Positions 51,384 through 58,654 of a stretch of DNA of 58,654 bases are shown here, in pieces. Each line of letters begins with the position of its first letter. Positions within the stretch are counted from its first letter, which is position 1. Under the pieces are notes generated by a model. That model ran no database searches, was not told the DNA's origin, and saw only the letters and a list, made by a program, of their open reading frames with translations. The position numbers and the translations under genes were made by a program. This DNA is from Leptospira biflexa (GTDB lineage Bacteria > Spirochaetota > Spirochaetia > Treponematales > Rectinemataceae): assembly GCA_020721875.1 (NCBI GenBank), contig DYLX01000009.1, positions 1 to 58,654 of the forward strand. The letters are read 5' to 3'.

Positions 51384-52916
51384 ATGGCACCATTGGTGTG
51401 GTACATCGTCCTTCCTCTTGCCGGTCTTTTTCTAGGATGGATGATCCGCTGGCTATATGCCAGATTTCAGCTCTCTTCCGCAGAGCGGGAGTCAGAGCGT
51501 GTTTTGCAGGATGCAATTAAAGAGGCGGAGGCCAAAAAAAAAGAAATCCTGGTAGAAGCAAAAGATCAGATCATTCGAGAACGAAACCAGCAAGAGAGGG
51601 AAATAAGGGATCGGAGAATCGAGCTGCAGAAGTACGAGCGGCGCGTTCTCCTCAAAGAAGAGAACCTTGACGCGAAACTCTCGTCAATCGAGCGAATTGA
51701 GGGGAATCTCAAGATAAGAGAAGCGACGATCGCAGAAAAGGAAGCTTACCTCGCGGGGCAGGAAGAGCGCTATGCCGCCGAGCTCGAGCGGGTTTCAGGC
51801 TTTACTTCAGAAGAGGCGAAAAAGCTCATTATCCAGAACATGGAGCAGGAAGCCCGCCGCGACGCGCAGGTTCTCATCAATAAAATCGATCAGGAAGCTC
51901 AGCTCACCGCAGAGAAGAAGGCAAAAGACATTGTCATCACGACGATCCAGCGTATTGCGACGGAGTCGACCGCCGAGTCGACCGTGTCGTCGGTCAGCTT
52001 ACCCTCCGACGAGATGAAGGGGCGCATTATCGGCCGCGAGGGGCGTAATATCCGTACTCTCGAAACGCTCACAGGCGTCGATATCATCATCGACGATACC
52101 CCGGAAGCAGTGGTTATTTCCTGCTTCGACCCAATCCAGCGTGAAATCGCGAAAATTTCGCTCGAGCGGCTCATCGCCGACGGGCGCATCCATCCGGCGC
52201 GCATCGAAGAGATGGTGCAGAAGGTAACGCGCGAGATCAACCAGAAGCTTTACGATGAGGGCGAGAAGGTTGTGTTCGATCTTGGTTTGCACAACATGGC
52301 ACCTGAACTCATTCGAGCTGTGGGGCGCCTCTACTACCGCACGAGCTACGGGCAGAACGTGCTCATGCATTCGAAGGAAGTGGCGGTTATCGCAGGCCTC
52401 CTTGCGGCCGAACTTGGACTCAACCGAGAGGTGGCTAAACGCGGTGCGCTTCTCCACGATATCGGCAAGGGTATCGTCACCGATTCGGACAAGAACCACG
52501 CCGAGATCGGTGTCGAAATTGCGCGTAAATTCGGCGAGGACGCGCGCATTGTGAACGCAATCGCCGCGCACCACAACGACGTCGAGCCGAGCTGTGCCGA
52601 GAGCGTCATCGTGCAAATCGCCGACGCAATCTCCGCCGCACGCCCCGGAGCACGCCGCGAGACGCTCGATAACTACATCAAACGGCTCGAAGATCTTGAA
52701 GCAGTCGCCGAGAGCTTCTCCGGTGTTGAAAAGGCCTTCGCCATCCAGGCGGGACGTGAGCTACGCATCATTGTCAACAATGAACAAGTGTCCGACGATC
52801 AAGCAAAGGAGCTCTGCAAGAGCATCGCTAAGAAGATTGAATCAGACCTGCGTTATCCTGGCAGGATCAAAGTGACCATCATCAGGGAAACCCGCATAGT
52901 GGAATACGCACGATGA
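51384..52916 (+). CDS. rny: Ribonuclease Y
   Basis: A 510-residue endonuclease that starts mRNA decay. Order: one N-terminal membrane helix (LVWYIVLPLAGLFLGWMI), a long coiled coil (about 30-180), a KH domain with GRIIGREGRNIRTLE, and an HD domain with LLHDIGKGIVTDSDKNHAEIG and IAAHHNDVEP. The length matches the family. It is anchored to the inner membrane. Its stop overlaps ymdB by 4 bp; the same pair adjoins in many bacteria. Confidence 0.97.
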   Translation: MAPLVWYIVLPLAGLFLGWMIRWLYARFQLSSAERESERVLQDAIKEAEAKKKEILVEAKDQIIRERNQQEREIRDRRIELQKYERRVLLKEENLDAKLSSIERIEGNLKIREATIAEKEAYLAGQEERYAAELERVSGFTSEEAKKLIIQNMEQEARRDAQVLINKIDQEAQLTAEKKAKDIVITTIQRIATESTAESTVSSVSLPSDEMKGRIIGREGRNIRTLETLTGVDIIIDDTPEAVVISCFDPIQREIAKISLERLIADGRIHPARIEEMVQKVTREINQKLYDEGEKVVFDLGLHNMAPELIRAVGRLYYRTSYGQNVLMHSKEVAVIAGLLAAELGLNREVAKRGALLHDIGKGIVTDSDKNHAEIGVEIARKFGEDARIVNAIAAHHNDVEPSCAESVIVQIADAISAARPGARRETLDNYIKRLEDLEAVAESFSGVEKAFAIQAGRELRIIVNNEQVSDDQAKELCKSIAKKIESDLRYPGRIKVTIIRETRIVEYAR

Positions 52917-53752
52917 GTTCTGATACCGCCAATGTCCTCATGATTGGAGATATCGTGGGAGCGCCCGGCCTCCGGGCGCTTTTCACGTTTTTACCCTCGC
53001 TCATCAAGAAAACCGAGGCGGATCTCGTGGTCGCCAATGGCGAAAACGCACTCAAGGGCTTCGGCATCGGCGCGGAGGAAGTTACCGCGATACGCTCCTA
53101 CGGCGTCGACATCATTACGAGCGGTAATCACGTATGGGAGCGCAAAGAGGCGCCCGAGTTGCTCGAGGTGGAGCAGAATCTTCTAAGACCCGCGAATTAT
53201 CCGAAAATTCTCCCTGGACGCGCGGTGGCCTACTTCGGCGTAAGCACGCCCTCTCAAACGATAATGCGATCGGGAGGAGGCGCAGGGCGATTCGAGTGGT
53301 TTGTCGTCAATCTCCAGGGTAGGCGCGACATGTACGATATCGACTGTCCCTTCGCGCGTGCGGACCAGATTCTCACCGCCGCAGCGCGCGAGCACCCGAA
53401 TGCCCTTGTGGTCATCGATTTTCATGCAGAATCGAACGAGGAAAAAGAGGCTCTCGGCTGGTACCTCGATGGCCGTGCCTCGGTGATCGCCGGGACACAC
53501 ACGCACGTGCCTACTGCCGACGAGCGCGTGCTCCCCAAGGGCACCGGCTACCTCACCGATCTCGGCATGACCGGCCCCGTCGACTCTGTAATCGGCATGA
53601 ATGGCGACGTGTGTATCCGCCGTTTTCTCACGCAGATTCCATTTAAAATGGAGACAGCCGAAGGACGCGCGGCGCTCATGGGTGCGCTCTTCCGCATCGA
53701 CCCAGACTCAAAGCGCTGTGTCGCGATTGAGCGTGTCTATGAACAACTCTGA
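52913..53752 (+). CDS. ymdB: YmdB-type metallophosphoesterase (2',3'-cyclic nucleotide phosphodiesterase family)
   Basis: A 279-residue cytoplasmic enzyme of the TIGR00282/YmdB family. Metal ligands are in MIGDIVGAPGLRALF, VANGENALKGFGI, ITSGNHVWERKEA, VIDFHAESNEEKEALGWYLDG and VIAGTHTHVPTADE. The closing part DLGMTGPVDSVIGMNGD is family-typical. The family hydrolyses cyclic nucleotides in vitro. ATGA overlaps rny. The tRNA-Leu promoter starts 5 bp after its stop. Confidence 0.94.
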   Translation: MSSDTANVLMIGDIVGAPGLRALFTFLPSLIKKTEADLVVANGENALKGFGIGAEEVTAIRSYGVDIITSGNHVWERKEAPELLEVEQNLLRPANYPKILPGRAVAYFGVSTPSQTIMRSGGGAGRFEWFVVNLQGRRDMYDIDCPFARADQILTAAAREHPNALVVIDFHAESNEEKEALGWYLDGRASVIAGTHTHVPTADERVLPKGTGYLTDLGMTGPVDSVIGMNGDVCIRRFLTQIPFKMETAEGRAALMGALFRIDPDSKRCVAIERVYEQL

Positions 53753-53756
53753 CCTC

Positions 53757-53786
53757 TTGACAATCACGCGCCCGACAGTATATATA
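53757..53786 (+). promoter_or_regulatory. Promoter of tRNA-Leu
   Basis: TTGACA (53757-53762), then TATATATA (53779-53786), giving a 16- or 18-bp spacer. Ends 14 bp before the tRNA. Confidence 0.72.
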
Positions 53787-53799
53787 AGCGCTACAGCGT

Positions 53800-53881
53800 G
53801 CGGCGATGGTGGAATTGGTAGACACGCTAGCTTGAGGTGCTAGTGCCGAGAGGCATGGAAGTTCAAGTCTTCTTCGCCGCA
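53800..53881 (+). tRNA. tRNA-Leu (anticodon GAG)
   Basis: A class II tRNA: acceptor GCGGCGA/TCGCCGC, anticodon stem around loop TTGAGGT (anticodon GAG, reading CTC and CTT), a long variable arm (TGCCGAGAGGCA), and T arm GTTCAAGTC. CCA is not encoded. Flanked by its own promoter and terminator. Confidence 0.95.
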
Positions 53882-53889
53882 ACTATTGA

Positions 53890-53918
53890 GAGGCTGCCAA
53901 TAATGGCAGCCTCTTTTA
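53890..53918 (+). terminator. Rho-independent terminator of tRNA-Leu
   Basis: GAGGCTGCCA, ATAA loop, TGGCAGCCTC (10-bp perfect stem), then TTTTATT; begins 9 bp after the tRNA. Confidence 0.9.
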
Positions 53919-54057
53919 TTAATGATGTATAGGGTGGGTGAATAGACAGTGGCGATGTCGCACGGATCGTGGAGCGGGTAGACGGTGATCCTCTAAGTGA
54001 GCGTATCGCGGTCTAGCGGACTGCCGCGAGAGCCCGGACATCGCAGAGAAGGTACAA

Positions 54058-54345
54058 ATGAGTATTTTTGAAGCCATTATGCTGCTGTGTTTTGGTGCGG
54101 CGTGGCCAGTCTCTATAATAAGGTCATGGAAATCACGCAGCACGGGGGGAAAAAGTTTCGCGTTCTCGATTATCGTCATCGTTGGATATGTCTCGGGTAT
54201 TGTGAACAAGCTTGTTGGAAAGCCCGATATTGTCATCTGGCTCTACGTTCTCAATTGTGCAATGGTGAGCATTGATGCCGGTCTTTGGATACGTAATAGG
54301 AAGTTCGAGAAACAAGAGTTATTTGAAAGAAATCGTTCAAAATGA
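54058..54345 (+). CDS. Small PQ-loop/SemiSWEET-like membrane protein
   Basis: A 95-residue protein with three hydrophobic segments: IFEAIMLLCFGAAWPVSI, FSIIVIVGYVSGIVNKLVG and VIWLYVLNCAMVSIDAGLW. The first carries a WP-(V)S element followed by RSWKSRSTGGKS, as in PQ-loop proteins (SemiSWEET), which dimerise to move small sugars or other solutes. The ATG has an AGAAGG site. No operon partners are seen: a terminator lies upstream and a 624-bp gap downstream. The substrate is unknown; the annotation is by fold pattern only. Confidence 0.65.
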   Translation: MSIFEAIMLLCFGAAWPVSIIRSWKSRSTGGKSFAFSIIVIVGYVSGIVNKLVGKPDIVIWLYVLNCAMVSIDAGLWIRNRKFEKQELFERNRSK

Positions 54346-54969
54346 TATTCGTGGAAGCCAGTGAGTCCGGCAATTTCATGAACAGGGACCAGCTTCTTTA
54401 CCACACCAAGGCCCTTCTCACAGCCTATAGCTAAAACTTCAAGTACATGTTGCTGACATCATTTTCCCCTATCTGGTGAACTATTACCCCGCATCCGACT
54501 CAGTCTATACCTTTATCGATACTCATTGATCTCAAGCGAGTGTTATTCTCGAACTCAAGATGTTCCTTGCCCACAGGCTTTTTCTTGAATGGCCTTGGTG
54601 GGCTCCCCTACGAAGAGGAATTTCTGGGAGATCAGTACGAGTACGGCGGCGATGCGATCGCCTTCAATAGCGGGCGACTTCATGTACATCCAGAATCCGG
54701 GGAATATCGGCACAAATCCGCCTATCAGCGACTTCTGGCTGATTATAGGCGTCTCCTATTTCTTGCGAAGCTCCATGACTGTTTGCGCGCTTCGAAATCG
54801 GCGATACGCGCTGAGGCTAAGGCACAATACAGGGCCTCTCGAGGATGCGAAAGGGTATTCTGTATAATTTTAATCAACTATGTATCGTCAGTATAATGAT
54901 TTCTTACACGTTACATAATGGTTTTATATTGACAGAGACCCTCATTTTGTCCACAATACTTAAAATAAT
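54346..54969. other. Intergenic region with probable gene relics
   Basis: No intact gene was recognised. On the minus strand a protein-like stretch can be read at about 54346-54440, containing VLAIGCEKGLGVVKKLVPVH and EIAGLTGFHEYHF, with no start. On the plus strand, 54589-54867 contains ISDFWLIIGVSYFLRSS with a basic tail (ALRNRRYALRLRHNTG), also without a convincing start. Both look like fragments of decayed genes. The right end carries the tetR promoter. Confidence 0.4.
54929..54957 (+). promoter_or_regulatory. tetR promoter, predicts a leaderless or near-leaderless mRNA
   Basis: TTGACA (54929-54934), 17 bp, CACAAT (54952-54957). The expected start at about 54964 leaves only ~6 bp before the ATG, with no Shine-Dalgarno. 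Confidence 0.55.
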
Positions 54970-55569
54970 ATGAGCAGAGAACGATGTTTTGAAGATGAGA
55001 ACCGAATCGTCGACGCGGCGATCTCACTCATCTGCGAGACCGGGTATGAGCATTTTTCCACGAGGCACCTTGCCTCCCGCTTGGGTATTTCTCCCATGAC
55101 ACTCTACAATTACTTTTCAAACAAAGAAGAAATGGTCAAGGTGACCATCGCGGCGGCTCACGAAAAAGTGTTGCGGTACCTTCAAGACCAGCTCAAACCA
55201 CACTTTGAATCCGCAACAGAGAACCCGCTTCGCGCTTATATAGAGATGGGAAGAGCTCTTCTCCGCTACTCAAAAGAATGTCCCAAGATGTACGCAGTTG
55301 TTTTCATTATGAATTTGCAGCTTCCGATCGACGAATCAAGACTCATTGAGCTTTATAAGTATGGTTCCAAAAAGATCGAGCAGCGCCTCATGGAGCGGAG
55401 CATTTTGGGAGAACTCCACCAGCGCATTTACCTGTTTGAAATTCTCGCTTCGGCCCTCGTCCGCAATATTCACAACAAGAATGGCCCGACCGACGATGCC
55501 ACATTCGAGACAAATCTGCGGATCGCCTACGAGACGCTATTAAAACCATTTGAAAAGTATATAATGTAG
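54970..55569 (+). CDS. TetR family regulator
   Basis: A 199-residue regulator. N-terminal helix-turn-helix: RIVDAAISLICETGYEHFSTRHLASRLGIS with MTLYNYFSNKEEM (given in parts); the C-terminal part is a helical ligand domain (GRALLRYSKECPKMYAVVFIM). It lies 14 bp before an alpha/beta hydrolase gene and likely controls it together with the SIMPL gene. Its start has no ribosome-binding site (see promoter). The ligand is unknown; a lipid or ester is a reasonable guess from the neighbour. Confidence 0.9.
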   Translation: MSRERCFEDENRIVDAAISLICETGYEHFSTRHLASRLGISPMTLYNYFSNKEEMVKVTIAAAHEKVLRYLQDQLKPHFESATENPLRAYIEMGRALLRYSKECPKMYAVVFIMNLQLPIDESRLIELYKYGSKKIEQRLMERSILGELHQRIYLFEILASALVRNIHNKNGPTDDATFETNLRIAYETLLKPFEKYIM

Positions 55570-55583
55570 CCTCAGGATAACCG

Positions 55584-56570
55584 ATGATTTTTATCAACCG
55601 AGGCCATCAGAGTATACGAAGCGCACTTTTTGAGCAGGTGTTTGTTCGCGCAAAGATAAACCATGATCCTAATGCTTCTCCTCCTCGGTTCTTCATGCGT
55701 CACTACACAAAAAGCCTCATTTCATCGACGCCTACTCGTGCCGTGCGCGCGCGACTCGAGGTACAGAGCCTTGAAGTCGCCGGCAGGCAGGTCCATGTCC
55801 TCATGCCGCGCACCGAAGGGTGCTTACGCCTTCTTCTCTATCTCCACGGCGGCTCCTACGTGACGACCTTTACCCGCCAACACTGGAATTTTCTCGCACG
55901 GCTCGCCGAAACAACGCAGACAGCTATTATCGCGCCGGATTATCCGCTCGCGCCACAACAGCGCTGGTCTGATGCCTACCGCATGCTCTTCGTGCTCTGG
56001 GAAAAGTTGATCGCAAAGGTCGCGCCTGGGCATATGGGGTTTGGGCATGTGGGGTTAATGGGAGATTCAGCAGGCGGTGGGCTCGCGCTGGGATTTGCGC
56101 AAGCGCTCAGAGACGCGCGCCAAGCACTTCCGACGATGGTAGTCATGCTGAGCCCCTGGCTTGATGTGACCCTCGAGAATCCAGAGATTAAACAGCTTTC
56201 GCCGCTCGATCCTTTTTTGAATGTCGAGGCGCTTAGAGTAGCAGGCAGGGCCTGGGCCGCGGGATCAAACCCTCGGCGATACGAGATCAGCCCAATCTAC
56301 GGGCGTTTGAACAACCTTCCCCCCTTGAGTCTCTTTGTGGGCACAAAAGATATTCTGCTCGCCGACTGCCGTAAATTGTGGAATATGTGCGCGGTAACTG
56401 GAACCCATCTCGATTATTATGAGTATGAGCACATGATGCATGTATGGATGCTGATGCCAATACGGGAATCGGGTTACGCGACTGAGCAGATCGCGGGGAT
56501 ACTCGCCACGCAGATGCCCTGCGTGGATCGCGATCGACTGCGCACGCTTTTCGAGGAGGTAGAAGCATGA
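55584..56570 (+). CDS. Alpha/beta hydrolase, hormone-sensitive-lipase-like esterase
   Basis: A 328-residue protein of the HSL group. LLLYLHGGSYVT supplies the HGG oxyanion hole, HVGLMGDSAGGGLALGF the nucleophile Ser, FVGTKDILLADCRKL the Asp and YEYEHMMHVWML the His, so the catalytic triad is complete. It cleaves small esters or acyl groups; no signal peptide is obvious, though the first ~25 residues are atypical and the true start may be further in (ATG 55698 region). It overlaps the SIMPL gene by 4 bp and follows tetR. Confidence 0.9.
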   Translation: MIFINRGHQSIRSALFEQVFVRAKINHDPNASPPRFFMRHYTKSLISSTPTRAVRARLEVQSLEVAGRQVHVLMPRTEGCLRLLLYLHGGSYVTTFTRQHWNFLARLAETTQTAIIAPDYPLAPQQRWSDAYRMLFVLWEKLIAKVAPGHMGFGHVGLMGDSAGGGLALGFAQALRDARQALPTMVVMLSPWLDVTLENPEIKQLSPLDPFLNVEALRVAGRAWAAGSNPRRYEISPIYGRLNNLPPLSLFVGTKDILLADCRKLWNMCAVTGTHLDYYEYEHMMHVWMLMPIRESGYATEQIAGILATQMPCVDRDRLRTLFEEVEA

Positions 56571-57295
56571 GTCGACACACTGTTCGAGGGGCTGTTTCGC
56601 GAAGAATGATTCTTGCGGCGGCAATGGTGGTCTATTTTTCCTTGGCCGGCGGTTCCGCGTGGGGTCAGACCACTCATAAGATTCAGGTGGAAGGATACGC
56701 TCGCCTGGCGATTGAGCCGGATGTGGCATATCTGAGCCTTGGTATTGAAACGCAAGGAAATACCGCGGAGAAGGCACAGGCTCAGCTGGCCGATCGCGCC
56801 GCGAAGGTGTTATCGGCACTTACGCAGGCGGGACTCGACCCTTCGAAGATCAAGACGAGCTCCTACGAGGTATCGCCCGTGTACAGCTCAAAGCCCGACA
56901 AGCAGAACATGATCGTCGGGTATGCAGCGGAAACGACACTCACCGCAGAGATTTCCAGTCTGCCAATGGTGGCGGGGATGATCGATGCGGCGATGGCGGC
57001 GGGCGCCAACGCGGTTCGCTCGGTGTCGTATGAGCGTGCCGATATGGAGAGCTTCAAGGAGCAACTCATTCGGGACGCTTGTCTAGACGCCGCGAAGAAG
57101 GCAAGTGCCGCGGCGGGAGCGCTCGGCGTGAGGCTTGGAGCACCCGTGTCGGTCGATGTGCAGGACTCGTTCACGGCGCGGGAGAGCAGCGCTCTCGTGA
57201 TGGTGAAGGCGGCCACGAACCAAGACTTCTTGAGCCCAGGCGAGCTAGAGATCAGCGTTTCGGTGCGTGTGGGGTTCGAACTGCTTGCGAACTGA
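56567..57295 (+). CDS. SIMPL (DUF541) domain protein, secreted
   Basis: A 242-residue protein with a signal peptide (RRMILAAAMVVYFSLAGGSAWG, cut after a small-residue site). The SIMPL domain follows: HKIQVEGYARLAIEPDVAYLSLGIE (given in parts), then AQLADRAAKVLSALTQAGLDPSKIKTSSYEVSPVY, and YERADMESFKEQLIRDACLDAAKKA. Family members sit in the periplasm or outer envelope and form ring-like oligomers of unclear function, linked to oxidative stress in some species. ATGA overlaps the hydrolase gene, so it is cotranscribed. Confidence 0.9.
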   Translation: MSRHTVRGAVSRRMILAAAMVVYFSLAGGSAWGQTTHKIQVEGYARLAIEPDVAYLSLGIETQGNTAEKAQAQLADRAAKVLSALTQAGLDPSKIKTSSYEVSPVYSSKPDKQNMIVGYAAETTLTAEISSLPMVAGMIDAAMAAGANAVRSVSYERADMESFKEQLIRDACLDAAKKASAAAGALGVRLGAPVSVDVQDSFTARESSALVMVKAATNQDFLSPGELEISVSVRVGFELLAN

Positions 57296-57409
57296 AAAGG
57301 CGGCACCAAACACGCTACGCAAGTGCCGCGCAAGGTGAGATGGCGCGCGACATAGTTCAGCCACGACAGACGGCGCCGCGATTTGTTAAATGACACGATC
57401 CGCTCTCGA

Positions 57410-57438
57410 TTGACATACAAACCTCTTCGTGACTCAAT
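57410..57438 (+). promoter_or_regulatory. murI promoter, predicts a leaderless mRNA
   Basis: TTGACA (57410-57415), 17 bp, CTCAAT (57433-57438). The predicted start at about 57444-57446 coincides with the ATG; the sequence before it (ACTCCCC) has no Shine-Dalgarno. Confidence 0.55.
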
Positions 57439-57445
57439 ACTCCCC

Positions 57446-58354
57446 ATGCGACACAGAATCGGTGTAATGGACAGCGGTATGGGCGGGCTTACGGTAGTGC
57501 GGGGAATCTATGCACTTGGAGCGCCCGTAGATATCGTCTATGTGGGAGATAACGCGAATGTGCCTTATGGTAATCGTTCGCTCGATGAAATAGTAGAACT
57601 TTCAGTGCGTATGCTGCGAAATCTCGAGGCGAGTGGCGTCGAGGCTGTCGCAATTGCTTGCAACACGATATCGGCCACTGTCGAGACACTCAGAGCGCGG
57701 ACGAAGTTGCCACTCATCGACATCATCAGTCTGGGCGCTGAATATCTCGCCGAGCGAGGTGAGCATGATGTTGGTCTTTTTGCGACAGAGTTCACAGTAA
57801 AGTCGGGTATGCACGAGGCGATAGCCAAGGCGCGTAATCCGGATGTGCATGTGCACGGAGTCGCAAGCGCGACCCTCGCCGCGCTCATCGACACCTCCAT
57901 CGACGACGAGCCCGCCATTCGCTCCGAAGTCTCCTCGATGCTCGCGCGGCTCGGGTCCACCGCTTCAGCGCGCGGGGCAAACACCATCCATACCGTGCTC
58001 CTCGGCTGTACGCACTATCCCATCGTGGCCGACATCTTTAGAGCGCTCGCTCCCACAGTCGAGTTTGTCGATCCTGCGTACCTGCAGGCTCAGGCGGTGC
58101 TCTCGCTGGTCGGAGTATCGCGTAAAGAACTCAACGCTGCGCGCGAGGAGTTCGGCGCGGCGGGCAATGAACTCAGCGCCAGGCGCGCGCAAATTAGAAA
58201 CACTGAGCGCGCACAGGGTGGAAGCGCAGCGCGCACACAATCCCCTGGGCCATCGCTTGAAATCCTCACCTCAGGCTCTTTCGATGCGTACCGGGCCATG
58301 CTAACCCGGCTTGGCATCCCCCATCCCCGACGCATTTCTAAACTCACCGAATAA
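57446..58354 (+). CDS. murI: Glutamate racemase
   Basis: A 302-residue enzyme making D-glutamate for peptidoglycan. RIGVMDSGMGGLTVVRGI holds the acid/base Asp and Ser, VAIACNTISATVETLR the first catalytic Cys, and TVLLGCTHYPIVADIF the second Cys-Thr-His. A low-complexity Ala/Arg/Glu insertion (AAGNELSARRAQIRNTERA and following) lies before the C-terminal strand. The start at 57446 gives the usual N-terminus; a frame start at 57383 adds an unrelated tail. A hairpin follows the stop. Confidence 0.95.
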   Translation: MRHRIGVMDSGMGGLTVVRGIYALGAPVDIVYVGDNANVPYGNRSLDEIVELSVRMLRNLEASGVEAVAIACNTISATVETLRARTKLPLIDIISLGAEYLAERGEHDVGLFATEFTVKSGMHEAIAKARNPDVHVHGVASATLAALIDTSIDDEPAIRSEVSSMLARLGSTASARGANTIHTVLLGCTHYPIVADIFRALAPTVEFVDPAYLQAQAVLSLVGVSRKELNAAREEFGAAGNELSARRAQIRNTERAQGGSAARTQSPGPSLEILTSGSFDAYRAMLTRLGIPHPRRISKLTE

Positions 58355-58384
58355 AAAAGAGGCGTGATTGTATCGCGCCTCTTA
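58351..58384 (-). terminator. Terminator at the end of a minus-strand transcript (also behind murI)
   Basis: Stem AAGAGGCG/CGCCTCTT (58357-58364 with 58376-58383), 11-nt loop. The minus strand has a six-T run after it, the plus strand only CTTACTT. It lies 2 bp beyond the stop of the minus-strand frame at 58386 and just after the murI stop, so it may serve both. Confidence 0.72.
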
Positions 58385-58385
58385 C

Positions 58386-58654
58386 TTACAGTACATTTCC
58401 ACCGCAAAGGTGTTTCATGTGATCGCAGGTTTCTTGATGTGCGGTCATTGCCACCATGCCAAGCGTGCGCTGCCGCGCGCACCGTGCACTACCGCATGCC
58501 AAGCGTGCTCTACCGCGCGCAACCATGCGCAACCATGCGCAACCGTGCTCTACCGCATGCGAGCGTGCACTACCGCGCGCAACCATGCGCAACCATGCGT
58601 AACCGTACTCTACCGCGTGTTGAACATAGTCACTCAGTGTCAGATGGGATCTCG
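58386..58654 (-). CDS. Unknown protein with 20-residue repeats, partial
   Basis: The minus-strand frame is open from the window edge to TAA at 58386-58388 (about 88 codons visible). It begins RSHLTLSDYVQHAVEYGYAW, then has two tandem 20-residue units of type HAVExGxAWLRMVARGxAR, a third shorter unit (ACGSARCARQ), and ends MVAMTAHQETCDHMKHLC plus GGNVL. The units match the 60-bp DNA repeats exactly in phase. The stop is followed at once by a terminator with a T-run on this strand. The family is unknown. The repeat part may not be real coding sequence, so confidence is limited. Confidence 0.45.
   Translation of the reverse strand, partial: RSHLTLSDYVQHAVEYGYAWLRMVARGSARSHAVEHGCAWLRMVARGRARLACGSARCARQRTLGMVAMTAHQETCDHMKHLCGGNVL
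58461..58620. repeat. 60-bp tandem repeat, about 2.7 units
   Basis: Unit 2 (58501-58560) and unit 3 (58561-58620) are aligned without gaps and differ at about 9 positions. Unit 1 (58461-58499) is a shorter copy missing two internal AACCATGCGC decamers. The unit length, 60 bp, is divisible by three. Confidence 0.85.

Noticed and set aside
58461..58620. CRISPR array
   Set aside because: The repeats are contiguous with internal decamers; there are no unique spacers of regular length and no cas genes.

Overview
The window is a 58.7 kb bacterial chromosome segment of moderately high GC content. I infer a spirochaete, Treponema/Rectinema-like. The main grounds are a short alanyl-tRNA synthetase that ends after its editing domain, a stand-alone RRM RNA-binding protein, and sugar ABC cassettes that lack an ATPase. 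No rRNA gene is present, so the taxonomic call is an inference.

Layout, left to right. The 3' end of purH is followed by guaB (purine synthesis) and a convergent ABC-F ATPase. A minus-strand sugar-uptake operon follows (binding protein, two permeases, two Gfo/Idh/MocA dehydrogenases; 3965-9323). At 9333-13399 lies a wrecked type I restriction-modification locus. It holds scrambled pieces of hsdR, a 2.1 kb insertion sequence, an intact fic gene and the first part of hsdM, and it sits beside tRNA-Thr(CGT). Next come a ROK kinase plus a GNAT-like gene, then a complete SUF iron-sulfur operon (sufT-like, sufC, sufB, sufD, sufS, sufU; 15509-20958). A flavodoxin-fold oxidoreductase, pepT, a DUF2156/nucleotidyltransferase-like pair and a split chromate transporter follow. 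A tight operon (26408-36404) joins a very large GH13-like enzyme to AddB and AddA recombination nucleases, with a TetR gene divergent from it.

The right half carries a lytic transglycosylase, a one-domain asparaginase-like protein, and a TetR gene facing an epimerase whose promoter contains a near-perfect TetR-type operator. Then come alaS, two unrecognised small genes (one frameshifted), and a long plus-strand cluster (dxs, folP, cdaA, cdaR, acpS, truA, rluD-like) combining isoprenoid, folate, c-di-AMP, carrier-protein and RNA-modification functions. After an oppositely oriented RRM protein come rny, ymdB, tRNA-Leu(GAG), a SemiSWEET-like membrane protein, a TetR/esterase/SIMPL cluster and murI. 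The window ends inside a minus-strand reading frame built on 60-bp tandem repeats.

Most interesting signals: (i) the dismantled type I R-M locus that keeps an intact Fic protein; (ii) translational coupling of a GH13-like enzyme to AddAB; (iii) several genes whose promoter geometry predicts leaderless mRNAs (alaS, murI, one tetR); (iv) operator palindromes placed exactly on promoter elements; (v) in-frame 60-bp repeats at the right edge. No CRISPR array, prophage or replication origin was seen.
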